63,111 bases of DNA, taken from NCBI GenBank assembly GCA_964575335.1, contig CAZNPU010000017.1, forward strand, positions 1-63,111. The letters run 5' to 3'. Numbering within the stretch: the stretch's first letter is position 1; every line of letters starts with the position of its first letter. This DNA is from CAZNPU01 sp964575335 (GTDB taxonomy: Bacteria; Planctomycetota; Phycisphaerae; Phycisphaerales; SM1A02). Made by a program: the position numbers and the translations under genes. The notes below the pieces were generated by a model. It made no database searches. It was not told the DNA's origin and worked only from the letters and a program-made list of their open reading frames with translations. Below, piece by piece: positions 25,943 to 36,097 of this stretch.

Positions 25943-28303
25943 TTACTTACGTTTCTTGAATGAGCGAGGCGGCTGCTCGCGCCGCTTGGCCTTCGCGCGT
26001 TCGATGGCCTCAGCAAACGCGCGGGCGCGGGGATCGCGAATGGTTTTCTTTTCCCGCTTCTTCACTGCCGGAGCAGGCGCGGTCAGATCCATCTGATCAA
26101 TGTGGCGGCGGACATAACGGCTTTCAAGAATACCGACGCATGTGGAGGTGAAGATGTACAGCGTCAGTCCCGAAGGCGCTGCATAAAGAAACAGCGGGAA
26201 CAGCACCACCATCATCACCTTCATGATCTTCTGCTGCTGAATCTGCTCAGGCGTCATGTTCGGCGTCGGCGGCGGCGACATGTACTTCTGCTGAATGTAA
26301 AACACCACGCCCATCAGAATCGGCAGCAGGTTGATCGACGTGACATGAATGCCGATCAGCGGAATTCTGAACCCCGAGCCTAAGCTGATGAACCGGTCGG
26401 GAACGGACAAGTCAGCCAGGAACTGCCAGTTGCCGAACAACTGGAAGACGCCGTAGAACGCCGGCTCCTGACGAAGATCAAACGCGAAATACAACATCGC
26501 CCACAGTGCGATCCAGATGGGCATCTGCAGAAACATCGGCAGGCAGCCAAGCATCTGCAGCGGGTTGAGGTTGTGTTCGCGCATCAGGCGAATCTGCTCA
26601 GCCTGCGCCCGCTTCGGATCGTGGCCGTAGCGCTTTTGAATCTTGTCGATTTCGGGCTTCAGAGCCGCCATCTGCTTCCCGAATCGCTGCATGCTGATCT
26701 GCGATTTCTTCGTCAGCGGGTGCAGCAGCGTGCGCACCACGATCACCAGGCCGATGATCGCTAGACCCCAGTCAAAGAGGATCATGTGCAGCACTGAGAG
26801 GAACCAGAGCAGGAAATGAGCCAGCCACTGGAATGTCAGGAACGTGCAGCACCCCGACATTTCGTACAGAATCAACCCGCTCATGTTGAGCAGGCTGTAC
26901 GGCGGGTGGTTGAGAACGTGCCGATCCATCGGGCCGGCGAACACGCCCATGTCGAAGGCGATTTCGGCACCAGGAGCGACCTCTACAGTCGGACTGGTCA
27001 GGTACGTGAAGATCGTCGGATCTACAGCCTTTGACGGTTCGCGCGGCGAAACGTCAAAGCGCACCTCGTCAACAATATCTTCAAGCGATCGACTGCCGCG
27101 GCCGTCCTCGCTCAGAAGCGGATGCACCGCCAGTGCGAAATAGCGGTTGGTCGCAGCGAACCACGACAGGCCGTAGCCGTGTTCGGTGCTGGTGCGATTC
27201 GGCCAAATGGTGCGCAGCTCCCGCGCCCTCGCGGCGTTTTCCGGATCAGAAGCGCGGCTGTGGAGTTTGAGAAGATCGCTGCGCTCGTAAATCAGATCGT
27301 TGTCGTTGGCGCGAACGAGGCCCGGCCTTCCGTCTGGATCGGGCAGGAAGCCAAACGAAAATCGCCGCCGATCAATGTAGCCGGACTTGTCATCAGGCAG
27401 GCCGGTCGGGCCATACTGTCCCCAGCGCACCTCCAGCGGCTGATCGGTCAGGTTGCGCACGCGCTGGCGAAGGATGATGTCGTATGCGCCGTCAACTGAT
27501 CCATTGGCGCCGCTGAGCGAGAACTGCCTCACGAGCACCGCAATGGGTTTCTGGTCGCTGTTGACGATGTGCGTTTCAAAACGGCCCGGTGCGGTTTCCG
27601 CCCAAATGGAATCAAGCAGCAGCGGCACGTACTGGCCGTTGATGGTGATCGAGTGGGCTGCCAGCACCGGCACGGGCGTGATGCGCAACTGTCCCTGTGC
27701 ATCGACCCATTCGTAGTTCTGCGTGGTTTGCAGGATGTACCGCTTTGATTCGTCAACCTGCGCCAGGTCATACGGCTCTTCGGGTGAAAGCGATCGCAGA
27801 TACTGCTCAGCCTCCCGCTTGGCCAATGCGGTCTGCCAGAGGTCGCTGAATCGGATCGACTCAATGCCTGCGCCCTGTCTGGTGAACTCAACCAGCATGT
27901 AAGCCCGGCGCGGGTCAAGCGAGCCAAGCGGCTGTGGCGAGGCGTCGGGCGAAATCTCGCGATCGGGGGGGGCTACCGCGGTGAGGCCGACAAACAATGA
28001 GGCGTCGCTGCTTGCAGCGGGTTCCGCGCTCGGGGCAGCATCGTCTTTTGGTGTGTCTTCTGGTGCATCTGGTGACGCGCCTTGCGCATCAGCCTGCTTG
28101 TGGTCCTGACCCTGATCCTGATCTTGCGGCTGCTGCTGATCACTGGCAGGAGGAGTTTCCGGCTGGGTGGCGGCAATCTGGTCGGCAGGCGCACTGCTGT
28201 TGCGCGGCTGGCGGCCGGGTGAAAGCCACGTCACCAGCACCACGCCCAGTGCAGCAAGGGCGACAATAAGGGGAATGAGAATGCGTCGAGCGCGTGGGTC
28301 CAT
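25943..28303 (-). CDS. yidC: Membrane protein insertase YidC, long periplasmic domain
   Basis: 786 residues. The N-terminal anchor ILIPLIVALAALGVVLVTWL is followed by a very polar Gln/Asp/Pro/Ala-rich linker (about 40-110), a large beta-rich periplasmic domain, and the conserved insertase core. Core landmarks are LHMILFDWGLAIIGLVIVVR, QKRYGHDPKRAQAEQIRLMR, NPLQMLGCLPMFLQMPIWIA and FLYAAPSGLTLYIFTSTCVG. The basic tail (KKREKKTIRDPRARAF ... RREQPPRSFKKRK) probably contacts the ribosome. It inserts and folds inner-membrane proteins. rnpA/rpmH, usual upstream neighbours, are missing; a phosphoesterase gene lies 102 bases upstream. Confidence 0.96.
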   Translation of the reverse strand: MDPRARRILIPLIVALAALGVVLVTWLSPGRQPRNSSAPADQIAATQPETPPASDQQQPQDQDQGQDHKQADAQGASPDAPEDTPKDDAAPSAEPAASSDASLFVGLTAVAPPDREISPDASPQPLGSLDPRRAYMLVEFTRQGAGIESIRFSDLWQTALAKREAEQYLRSLSPEEPYDLAQVDESKRYILQTTQNYEWVDAQGQLRITPVPVLAAHSITINGQYVPLLLDSIWAETAPGRFETHIVNSDQKPIAVLVRQFSLSGANGSVDGAYDIILRQRVRNLTDQPLEVRWGQYGPTGLPDDKSGYIDRRRFSFGFLPDPDGRPGLVRANDNDLIYERSDLLKLHSRASDPENAARARELRTIWPNRTSTEHGYGLSWFAATNRYFALAVHPLLSEDGRGSRSLEDIVDEVRFDVSPREPSKAVDPTIFTYLTSPTVEVAPGAEIAFDMGVFAGPMDRHVLNHPPYSLLNMSGLILYEMSGCCTFLTFQWLAHFLLWFLSVLHMILFDWGLAIIGLVIVVRTLLHPLTKKSQISMQRFGKQMAALKPEIDKIQKRYGHDPKRAQAEQIRLMREHNLNPLQMLGCLPMFLQMPIWIALWAMLYFAFDLRQEPAFYGVFQLFGNWQFLADLSVPDRFISLGSGFRIPLIGIHVTSINLLPILMGVVFYIQQKYMSPPPTPNMTPEQIQQQKIMKVMMVVLFPLFLYAAPSGLTLYIFTSTCVGILESRYVRRHIDQMDLTAPAPAVKKREKKTIRDPRARAFAEAIERAKAKRREQPPRSFKKRK

Positions 28304-28405
28304 GAGCGTTCAGTCGGCGGCCTGGGCAGGTACTGGTTCTCCACCCGGGCACGGGGCGTTGGTCGAAACAGACAGAAACGTATTACTTACGAATTCGCAG
28401 CCACC

Positions 28406-29161
28406 TTAGCGGCCTTCCCTTAATCGTTCCCCCAGCCAGTCGCTCAATTGCGGAATGGCGCGAATTTTTGCCACCACCGCATCGATGTCGTATTCAAGCC
28501 GGAAGAACTCCACGCGGTCGTCGCTGAGGATGGCATAGCTGGATCGCGGGTCAAGATCGCGCGGCTGGCCCACCGAACCGGGATTGATGATGGCCTTCTC
28601 GCCGTTGTTGAACTTGTACACGCCGTCCAGATCATCCGGCGGATAGAAGTCCGGTTCGTTGGTGAAGACACCCGGCACATGGGTATGGCCCACCAGGCAG
28701 TATTTCTCAATCCGGTCGAAGATCTGCTGCATCTTCACTGGCGAATTGATCGCGTCTTCCGGAAACAGATACTCGTTGATCGGCCGCCGCGGTGAGCCGT
28801 GGACACACAGAAAATCGTCGAATATCACACGCACACGCAGTCGGCCAAGAAACTCCCAACGCTTGGCGGCCTTGAAGGAGTCCGGCTCGGCTTCAAACTG
28901 CGCTCGGGTCCAGTACGCAGCCTGCTCAGCGGCCTGGTTGAAGTTCGTTGGCTCGTAGAGCGCGCCGAAGTCGTGATTGCCCATCAGCGACCAGTCGCAT
29001 CGCTCCGCAACCAGGTCCACGCACTCTACCGGGTTTGGTCCATAGCCCAGAATGTCGCCCAAACAGATGATGCGATCGACTTTTTGCGTGTCGATGTGAT
29101 CAAGCACCACTTGCAAAGCTTCAAGGTTCGCGTGGATGTCGCTGATAATGGCCGTGCGCAC
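28406..29161 (-). CDS. Calcineurin-like metallophosphoesterase (YfcE/MJ0936 type)
   Basis: 251 residues using GTG 29161, preceded by AGGAG; the frame upstream of this has no similarity. All five metal motifs are visible: IISDIHANLEAL, CLGDILGYGPNP, SLMGNHDFGAL, VHGSPRRP and LVGHTHVPGVF, followed by INPGSVGQPRD. These two-metal enzymes hydrolyse phosphodiesters or phosphoproteins; the substrate is not predictable. It is 102 bases upstream of yidC on the same strand and may share its transcript. Confidence 0.9.
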   Translation of the reverse strand: MRTAIISDIHANLEALQVVLDHIDTQKVDRIICLGDILGYGPNPVECVDLVAERCDWSLMGNHDFGALYEPTNFNQAAEQAAYWTRAQFEAEPDSFKAAKRWEFLGRLRVRVIFDDFLCVHGSPRRPINEYLFPEDAINSPVKMQQIFDRIEKYCLVGHTHVPGVFTNEPDFYPPDDLDGVYKFNNGEKAIINPGSVGQPRDLDPRSSYAILSDDRVEFFRLEYDIDAVVAKIRAIPQLSDWLGERLREGR

Positions 29162-29330
29162 GTCCAGACGGCTCCTGGGACAGATCAATTGACGCAAACA
29201 TGTGGGCGAGCCAACGTCACAGACATTGGCCCCGCACAAGCGGGAAACATCGATGCTAGAGCCTCGCTGCCCACCCGTCAACGTGAATTGGGGCTTCCGG
29301 CCTTTATGCCGGGGGTTCAGCGCCCATCCT

Positions 29331-32297
29331 TTATTCCGGCAGCCGGCTGCTCGGCGTTGCCGCCTGCGGTCCGGACGCACATTGCCGGGCGATGGTCGCC
29401 AGCAACGTGTTGCGGTCAATCGGCTTGGCGGCATAGTCGGTGCAGCCTGCCTTCAGGCACTTCTCGCGATCGCCTTTCATGGCGTGAGCCGTCAGGGCGA
29501 TAATCGGCCCGGAGTAGCCCTTGTTGCGCAGGTATGTCGTCGCGCCATAGCCGTCCAGCTCGGGCATCTGCATGTCCATGAGAATCACGTCAAAAGGCTC
29601 GTTTGCCTCGCTGGCCTTCAAGGCTGCTTCAACCGCAACCCGGCCGTTTTCAGCAATCGTGACCTTGGCGCCCGCCTTCCGCAGATGAAATGAGATCAGG
29701 CGCTGGTTATCGATGCCGTCTTCCGCCAGCAGAATGTTCAGCCCGCAAAGCTGGGGCGGCGTGTCGGCACATTCCGACTCATCAGCCGCGTGCCGCGCTG
29801 CCTCCACTTCGACCGGATTGATCCATTCAACGTTGTACAGCGGACCGGTTTCAATCTCCAGCACAAAGCGCGAGCCTTTGTCGGGCATGCTCTGGACCGT
29901 GATATCGCCGCCGAGCATGACCGCCAATCGTTTGGAGATCGCCAGCCCCAAACCCGTGCCACCAAATCTGCGGGTGGTTGAGCTGTCGGCCTGCATGAAC
30001 GGCTGGAACAACCGCTTGAGCTGCTCATCGGTCATGCCAATGCCGGTATCGATGACTTCAAAGCGCAATCGCGGCCTGTCGTTGTCGGCGCCAGCGTTTT
30101 CAGCAAGCCGTACAAGGATGCGCACGCTGCCGTGCTGTGTGAATTTGATGCCGTTGCCAGACAGATTCATCAAAATCTGGCGCAAACGCATCGGATCAGT
30201 GCGGATCACGCGCGGAATTGGCCCAACATATTCCACATCAAACTGCAGATTCTTTTCCATGGCCCGGCCGCGCATCAGCGACGCGACGTCGGCGACGATC
30301 TCAACCGGCGAGCATTCGATTGCTTCGACTTCAAGCCTGCCCGCTTCGATCTTGGAAAGATCGAGAATGTCGTTGATGAGCTGCAGCAGATGGGCGCCGT
30401 TGCGGCGAATGGTGTGGATGCAATCCAGACGATCGCTGGGGCCTTGCGAGGGATCGATCATGAGATCGGCGTATCCCAGAATCGCCGTCATCGGCGTGCG
30501 AATCTCGTGGCTTATGTTGGCCAGAAACTCGCTCTTGGCGCGGCTGGAGGCCTCGGCCGCTTCCTTGGCCTGCTGCAACGCCGCTTCCGCCATGCGACGC
30601 TGATTGCTTTCCAGTGCCAGCGAGACAAGCGATGCGATTGAGGCTGCGAAGCCTTCTTCCTCAAGCGACCATTGCCGCGGCGAACCGACATGCTCATGGC
30701 ACAATACGCCCGCCAGGCGGCCGTTGAGCCAGATCGGCACGTCGAGCATGGCTTGGATGCCGAACTGCGGCAGGTAGTCGTCAGCGAAATCACATGTGCG
30801 CGGATCGGTCGCGGCGTCGTACGCAGCAATGACCTCCTGATTGCGCAAAGCTGCAAAGTAATTCGGATAATCGGCTTCCCGCAGCGTCCAGCCCTTGCTG
30901 TGCTGGGCAGCAGTACGCTCAAAGAGATCCGCACAGGACAGGATGCCGGTGTTTTCGTCAAAGAACCACACGCTGGTGCGCTCGACTTGCAGGGCTGCGC
31001 CGCTGGCTTCGGTCATTTCACGAATTGCCGCCGCAAGGTCATTGCCATGCAGCGCGCCTTGCTGCCGAGCCAGGCGCATCATCGCGCGGTTCTGTCGGCG
31101 CAATCGCTGCTCGCTTTCCGCCAGCGCCTGTTCGTAGCGTTTCTGCTCGGTCAGATCGATCATCGAACCGATCATGCGCACGGGACGCCCGGATTTGTCG
31201 CGAATGATGAACCCGCGATCAAGGAAGATGCCGTAGCTGCCGTCTTTGCGCTGAAAGCGGTATTCCTCCGCCCACGTGTCCGATTCACCGTCAAGCGCCC
31301 GTTGCAGGCTTTGGGTGGCGTGGTCGCGATCGTCCGGATGCACGCGCCTGGCCCATTCATCCAGTGAATTGCCAAGCTCTGTCGGGCTGTAGTCGAAAGC
31401 ACCTCGGACCGCATCGTTCCAGCACAGCCGATTGTTGACCAAATCCAAATCCCAGATCACGTCTCGGGTGGCCTGATTGACCAGCCGGTATCGCGTTTCG
31501 CTTTCGCGAAGCGCCTCCTCGGACGCCACGCGCTGGGCCAAATCGGCGCGAAGCAGCGTGATGATGGTGCTCGACCCCAGCAGAATCAGCACCAGCATGG
31601 CGATGAACGCAATGGAGGAGCGTCGTGCCTCGGCGATGCGCGAAAGCCATTGCTCGGCGGGAAAATCAACACCCAGCACCGCCTCGACTTCGCCGAACTT
31701 GTCGTACATCGGTACATGTGCGCTGATCCACGTGCCCCACCGGTCTGTAAAAGGCTCTGCGTCAAAAGTCATTGTGCCTTCAAAGGCCAGCCTGAGCGCT
31801 TCGCTGTCGTCCTGGAAATACTCGCCGATTCTGGTGCGCATCTCCCGCGCGCCGTCATACCGGCCGTCGCCGTCGTAATCGGTTTCCGAGTCGACCATCA
31901 GCACGATCGTGCCGTCGTCGAGCTTGCGGAAGGTGTAGATGTCCGCAATCAGAGGAGTGGACTTCTGCCAGCGGATCTGAGCGTTGATCATTTTCAGATA
32001 CCGCGGGTCGTCCGGCGGAGTATCGAGCGTCAACTCCGCATGGCCCATTCGTTCCAGTTCCCGCGCGTAGATCGGCGCAAGATCCTCGATAAACTGCTGC
32101 AATCGCTCGCGCTCCATATCCCCGGCGCTTTGCACGAGAAACCAGCCCGAAGCGAGCACCGCCAGCAGCGAGAGCCAGGTGAAGTACCGGTCTCGATACG
32201 CCCGCCGCTTGCCCAGCAGCAGCTTGGTGATAACGAGCATGATCGCGCAACAACAACTGAAGAGAATGTAGTCGAGTTGGTGTTGCCAAAGATACAC
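29331..32297 (-). CDS. Hybrid sensor histidine kinase: sensor, PAS, GAF, kinase, receiver
   Basis: 988 residues. Two N-terminal helices (LFSCCCAIMLVITKLLL; LSLLAVLASGWFLVQ) are followed by an extracytoplasmic sensor region (about 65-220) and a third helix (IAFIAMLVLILLGSSTIITL). Then come a PAS/PAC module (RYRLVNQATRDVIWDLDLVN), a GAF domain (about 415-560), HisKA with FLANISHEIRTPMTAILGYA, and the ATPase with IDTGIGM and FGGTGLGLAIS. The C-terminal receiver LNILLAEDGIDNQRLI has its phospho-Asp in VILMDMQMPELDGYG. It probably relays to an unlinked phosphotransfer protein. It is divergent from lpd across about 240 bases. Confidence 0.93.
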   Translation of the reverse strand: MYLWQHQLDYILFSCCCAIMLVITKLLLGKRRAYRDRYFTWLSLLAVLASGWFLVQSAGDMERERLQQFIEDLAPIYARELERMGHAELTLDTPPDDPRYLKMINAQIRWQKSTPLIADIYTFRKLDDGTIVLMVDSETDYDGDGRYDGAREMRTRIGEYFQDDSEALRLAFEGTMTFDAEPFTDRWGTWISAHVPMYDKFGEVEAVLGVDFPAEQWLSRIAEARRSSIAFIAMLVLILLGSSTIITLLRADLAQRVASEEALRESETRYRLVNQATRDVIWDLDLVNNRLCWNDAVRGAFDYSPTELGNSLDEWARRVHPDDRDHATQSLQRALDGESDTWAEEYRFQRKDGSYGIFLDRGFIIRDKSGRPVRMIGSMIDLTEQKRYEQALAESEQRLRRQNRAMMRLARQQGALHGNDLAAAIREMTEASGAALQVERTSVWFFDENTGILSCADLFERTAAQHSKGWTLREADYPNYFAALRNQEVIAAYDAATDPRTCDFADDYLPQFGIQAMLDVPIWLNGRLAGVLCHEHVGSPRQWSLEEEGFAASIASLVSLALESNQRRMAEAALQQAKEAAEASSRAKSEFLANISHEIRTPMTAILGYADLMIDPSQGPSDRLDCIHTIRRNGAHLLQLINDILDLSKIEAGRLEVEAIECSPVEIVADVASLMRGRAMEKNLQFDVEYVGPIPRVIRTDPMRLRQILMNLSGNGIKFTQHGSVRILVRLAENAGADNDRPRLRFEVIDTGIGMTDEQLKRLFQPFMQADSSTTRRFGGTGLGLAISKRLAVMLGGDITVQSMPDKGSRFVLEIETGPLYNVEWINPVEVEAARHAADESECADTPPQLCGLNILLAEDGIDNQRLISFHLRKAGAKVTIAENGRVAVEAALKASEANEPFDVILMDMQMPELDGYGATTYLRNKGYSGPIIALTAHAMKGDREKCLKAGCTDYAAKPIDRNTLLATIARQCASGPQAATPSSRLPE

Positions 32298-32484
32298 GCG
32301 CAGATTCGCTCACTGATGTTTGGGCAGGGCAGAAGTATGCAGCCGCTGCGCACAGTGGGCGCAGCCGGCATGCAGTAACCTTCGGCCGGTGCGATGCGGC
32401 ACTTGATCGCAGTTTGCAGCGCGGCCGGGATTCAAAGCACAAAGTCGGGGCCCTTCTCGGGCTGTGCTCAGGCATCCGGTCCGC

Positions 32485-32490
32485 TACAAT
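32485..32490 (+). promoter_or_regulatory. Candidate -10 element of the lpd gene
   Basis: TACAAT, 46 bases before the GTG start, in the divergent gap (32298-32535) with the hybrid kinase. No good -35 is seen at 16-18 bases upstream, so this is tentative. Confidence 0.3.
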
Positions 32491-32535
32491 GCCCCGCTTC
32501 AATTCCCTCATAAGCTCTCTGGAAGGATTCGCGCA

Positions 32536-34023
32536 GTGGCTGAAACCAAGCACTACGATCTGATCGTCATCGGCGGCGGCCCGGGCGGGTATATCGCTGC
32601 CATTCGCGCCGGACAGCTCGGCATGAAAACCGCCTGCATCGAGCGTGACAAGCTCGGCGGCGTGTGTCTGAACTGGGGCTGTATACCCACCAAAGCCCTG
32701 CTCCACAACGCGGAGCTGTACCGCGAGGCCATCGTGCAGGGCAAAGAGTGGGGCATCGACGTCGATCCCGCCAAGGTCAAGGTGGACTGGTCTCGCGTTA
32801 TCGGACGAAGCCGCGACATCACCGGCAAGCTGAACAACGGCGTCGCCTTCCTGTTCAAGAAGAACAAAGTCGATCACATCCAGGGCCACGCTCGGATCGT
32901 CTCGGGCAAAACCGCTCACGGTCCATGCACCGTCGAAGTGCTGGAGCCGACCGGCGATTACTACCACGGTAACGGCGATCCGAAGAAGGTCCGCCAGACC
33001 GTGACGGCTGACAAGGTCATCATCGCCACCGGCGCAGCTCCGCGTGAACTGCCCTTTGCCAAAGCCGACGGCAAGACCATCATCACCTCCTACCATGCGA
33101 TGAATCTTCCGGAGCGGCCCAAGAGCATGGTGGTGGTCGGATCGGGTGCGATTGGCATGGAGTTCGCCTACTTCTACAACTGCTTCGGCACCAAGGTCAC
33201 CGTTGTTGAAATGGTCGACCGCATCCTGCCGGTTGAAGATGACGACATCTCCAAGCTTGCTCAAAGAGCCTTCACCAAACAGGGCATCGAATTCCACACC
33301 GGTCACACGGTCAAGGCTGTTGACAAGACCAAGAACGGTGTGAAGGTCACCATCGCTGACGTGAAGGACGAAAGCAAGACCAAGACAATCGAATGCGAGG
33401 TGCTGCTGCTGGCCATCGGCATTCAGGCCCGCATGGATGGCCTGGTTGACGACAAGCTCGGCCTGGAAATGGAAAAAGGCTTCATCAAGACCGACTACCG
33501 CAGCGCCGCTGAGCCGACGTACAAAACCAGCGTGCCGGGCATTTACGCCATCGGCGATGTGATCGGTCCACCGTGGCTGGCGCACAAGGCCATGGAGGAA
33601 GGCGTGGTGTGCGTGGAGCGCATGGCTGGCCACCACACGCTGGGCATCGACTACAACGCCATTCCCGGCGCGACGTACTGCAACCCGCAGGTGGCGTCGA
33701 TCGGCATGACCGAACGCGCCGTCAAGGAAAAGGGCATCAAATACAAGGTCGGCAAATACAACCTGGCATCGCACGGGAAGGCGATCGCTGTCGGTGCAAC
33801 CGAGGGCATGGTGAAGATCATCACCTCAGAGCCTTATGGCGAAATCCTCGGCGCGCACATCATCGGCGAAGACGCCTCCGAACTCATCGCTGAAATGGGT
33901 CTGGCGATTCGGCTGGAAGCCACGGCTGAGGACATCATCTCCACCGTGCACGCGCATCCGACAATGGCAGAAGCGATTCACGAAGCGGCGCTCGGCACCG
34001 AAGGCCGCATGCTGCACGCATAA
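32536..34023 (+). CDS. lpdA: Dihydrolipoyl dehydrogenase
   Basis: 495 residues from GTG 32536, with GGAAGG nine bases upstream. FAD-binding DLIVIGGGPGGYIAAIRAGQ and the redox disulfide in GGVCLNWGCIPTKALL are intact. The NAD loop is MVVVGSGAIGMEFAYFYNCF, the second FAD motif is VPGIYAIGDVIGPPWLAHKA, and the catalytic His-Glu pair is in HAHPTMAEAIHEAAL. It reoxidises lipoamide of pyruvate/2-oxoglutarate dehydrogenase or the glycine cleavage system. None of those genes is adjacent, so which complex it serves is open; one enzyme may serve all. Confidence 0.95.
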   Translation: MAETKHYDLIVIGGGPGGYIAAIRAGQLGMKTACIERDKLGGVCLNWGCIPTKALLHNAELYREAIVQGKEWGIDVDPAKVKVDWSRVIGRSRDITGKLNNGVAFLFKKNKVDHIQGHARIVSGKTAHGPCTVEVLEPTGDYYHGNGDPKKVRQTVTADKVIIATGAAPRELPFAKADGKTIITSYHAMNLPERPKSMVVVGSGAIGMEFAYFYNCFGTKVTVVEMVDRILPVEDDDISKLAQRAFTKQGIEFHTGHTVKAVDKTKNGVKVTIADVKDESKTKTIECEVLLLAIGIQARMDGLVDDKLGLEMEKGFIKTDYRSAAEPTYKTSVPGIYAIGDVIGPPWLAHKAMEEGVVCVERMAGHHTLGIDYNAIPGATYCNPQVASIGMTERAVKEKGIKYKVGKYNLASHGKAIAVGATEGMVKIITSEPYGEILGAHIIGEDASELIAEMGLAIRLEATAEDIISTVHAHPTMAEAIHEAALGTEGRMLHA

Positions 34024-34154
34024 GAAACGCTGCTGCTGCAGCATTGATTCTGCGCGTCGCTCTTGACAGCAGGAACCTGGTTTTCTTGCTGCTGTCGCTG
34101 CGCGCTTGATGAAACGAATGAGCCTGGCTCGATGCGCATGTGTGCGCAAAGCAA

Positions 34155-34181
34155 AACCGCTGCGGCGTAAACGCAGCGGTT
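34155..34181. terminator. Bidirectional terminator between lpd and the DinB-like gene
   Basis: AACCGCTGCG (34155-34164), loop GCGTAAA, CGCAGCGGTT (34172-34181). It is followed by GTTCTTAG on the plus strand and by TTGCTTTG on the minus strand, where two further Ts extend the stem side. It serves both convergent genes. Confidence 0.7.
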
Positions 34182-34228
34182 GTTCTTAGTGCATTGTCAG
34201 CTGACGGAATGGTCAGCGTGCTGCTTAT

Positions 34229-34738
34229 TTATCCCGTCTGCTCATCTCCTGAAGGGCCGTACATCCCCGGGACGGGAATATCGTTCAATCGCAGATAGAC
34301 GCAGAGATGCGCGCGGTGGTGGATCGTGTGGTTGAGCACCCAGATTCGAATCACCTCTGAGCGGGGAATCGTGAAGATGACGTTGCCGCCGGCCAGCAGC
34401 GACCAGTTTTCCTTCACGTCCGCATCGCTGGCAGCCTGAATCGCTTTGCGCGCTTCAGCCACGTTCTTGTCGAACAGCTCGAGAATCTCTTTGGTGGAGT
34501 TGAGCTTGGGCGTGCGATACGGCTCCTGGCCGACGGGGGCGATGTCCAGTTCCGTGAGTGTCAGCGCTGAAATGACCCAGCCTGGGATCTCCGCCAGGTG
34601 CGTCGCGTTCCAGCCGATCGTGTTCAACTTGGGATGTGCCTTCCATTCCAGCTTGTCATCAGGAATGCGCTCCAGCACCTTGCGCGTGTTGGCCATTTCC
34701 TGATCAAACTCCGGCAGAATTGTTTCCGCGTATGACAT
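34229..34738 (-). CDS. DinB-like four-helix metalloenzyme
   Basis: 169 residues from ATG 34738 (GGAG ten bases upstream). A four-helix bundle with the DinB metal triad: His47 in NATHLAEIPGW and the His cluster in VLNHTIHHRAHLCVYLRL at about 137-150. Members of the DinB/YfiT superfamily include damage-inducible proteins and thiol transferases that use bacillithiol or mycothiol; the specific reaction cannot be inferred. It is monocistronic, with a shared terminator downstream. Confidence 0.88.
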   Translation of the reverse strand: MSYAETILPEFDQEMANTRKVLERIPDDKLEWKAHPKLNTIGWNATHLAEIPGWVISALTLTELDIAPVGQEPYRTPKLNSTKEILELFDKNVAEARKAIQAASDADVKENWSLLAGGNVIFTIPRSEVIRIWVLNHTIHHRAHLCVYLRLNDIPVPGMYGPSGDEQTG

Positions 34739-35197
34739 CGTTGCGATTTCTCCAAAGTAGTGATGAGGTTCTTCGTATTGACGGGGGTGATGACGCTCAA
34801 TGGCCAACCGGCTTCAAAGATGATCAACGTTCCTGAGCCTTGTTAAGGTTGGAATGGAGCTGCAATCACTCAGTCAGCCTACACCATAGGCCAGCGTCGA
34901 GTTCCGGAGGCAGACAAAGCCAAGCATCAACCGAACATTGCTTGAGCCGGGAATAGTCTTCAGAATCAATACTTGTCGCAAGGTCTTATCATCACATTGT
35001 TTAGGTAACATGCGTGCAAGGGCAGTTGATGCAGGCTCAGCCGCATTGACTGATCTTCAGCATGGCGCATCTGGCCCGTTGAGGCTGGTGCATCTTCTTT
35101 CATGACGGATCTTCACTGTTTCCGTGGGCGGTTCGTGCGGTTACGATTGGGTAAAGTCGTTTCTGCAAGATCGCGCTGCGCAAACGCTGGGAGTTTC
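34739..35197. other. Intergenic region, nothing recognised
   Basis: 459 bases between the divergent DinB-like gene and the next methyltransferase. The segment at about 34970-35015 is locally AT-rich (ATACTTGTCGCAAG, TTGTTTAGGTAAC) and might carry a promoter. There is no convincing ORF; the in-frame extension upstream of 35198 lacks similarity. Confidence 0.35.
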
Positions 35198-35851
35198 ATG
35201 GCCACATCGACGCTGAGTCATCTGCCGCCGTTCGCCGAGCGTTTCGAGTCTGTGTATGCCGAAGCGCAGGGCGATGCCTCGCGCATTCCCTGGGCGCATT
35301 TGCGTCCCAACCCCGCACTGGTGAATTGGCTCAACGCAGTTGCGCCGTCTCTGATTCGCTGCGGCGCGCGAGTGCTGGTGGTCGGCTGCGGATTGGGCGA
35401 TGATGCGCGCGAACTCTTGCGCCGCGGCTACGATGTGACCGCCTTTGATTGCAGCGCAACTGCCATTGAATGGGCCAGGCAGCGCGATCCTGAACACGCG
35501 CATTGTTATGTGCAGGCCGATCTGTTTCAGCCGCAGCCGCGCTGGCGGCATCGCTTCGATCTGGTGGTGGAGATCAACACCATTCAATCGCTTCCGCCCG
35601 ATCTGCAGCCAGGCGCGATGAGCGCGATTGCCGATCTGGCTTCCCCCCGCGGTTATGTGCTGGCGATCTGCCGAGCGGCAACGACGCAGGCAGTCGCGCC
35701 CGAAGATGGTCCGCCATGGCCGCTGACTGAAGCGCAACTGTTGGAATACGCTGCTCTTGCGGGACTCAAGCCGGTGGAGTCGGTGTCGGTTTTTGAAGAC
35801 GATCAAACCCCGCCGGTGATGCGCATGCGCGCGTTGTTCAGCCGCAGCTGA
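35198..35851 (+). CDS. SAM-dependent methyltransferase, TPMT/Tellurite-resistance-like
   Basis: 217 residues from ATG 35198, which has GGGAG five bases upstream. Rossmann motif I VLVVGCGLGDDARELLRRGY, acidic residue region VTAFDCSATAIEWAR, and motif IV DLVVEINTIQSLPPDLQP are clear. The N-terminus RFESVYAEAQGDASRIPWAH with W(A)xxxPNPxLVxWL resembles thiopurine methyltransferase-type proteins, which methylate S, Se or Te. Substrate is unproven. It stands alone. Confidence 0.82.
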   Translation: MATSTLSHLPPFAERFESVYAEAQGDASRIPWAHLRPNPALVNWLNAVAPSLIRCGARVLVVGCGLGDDARELLRRGYDVTAFDCSATAIEWARQRDPEHAHCYVQADLFQPQPRWRHRFDLVVEINTIQSLPPDLQPGAMSAIADLASPRGYVLAICRAATTQAVAPEDGPPWPLTEAQLLEYAALAGLKPVESVSVFEDDQTPPVMRMRALFSRS

Positions 35852-36097
35852 ACCAACTGCTTTTGAAAATGTTCGTCAGGACGGTTGCAGCCGCTGGTTG
35901 CGGCGCGCACGCAGAAGAATTATGCATTTGATATTGCGGGATATGCGGTCGTGCCGGCGGGGTGAGCGGTCTATCATGCCGTTGTTCCGTTGCCAGGCGC
36001 CAGCATCACATGAGCGCAGCGGCATCTTCGAGCGTTCGTTTTGTAACCCGTCATCAGCCAGACACATTTTTCAGTAACCCCTCACACCGATCTTCCC

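Noticed and set aside
31855..33774. 639-codon open frame on the minus strand across lpdA and the sensor kinase start
   Set aside because: It is antisense to well-supported genes, has biased composition and no domain; high-GC genes often leave such frames open.
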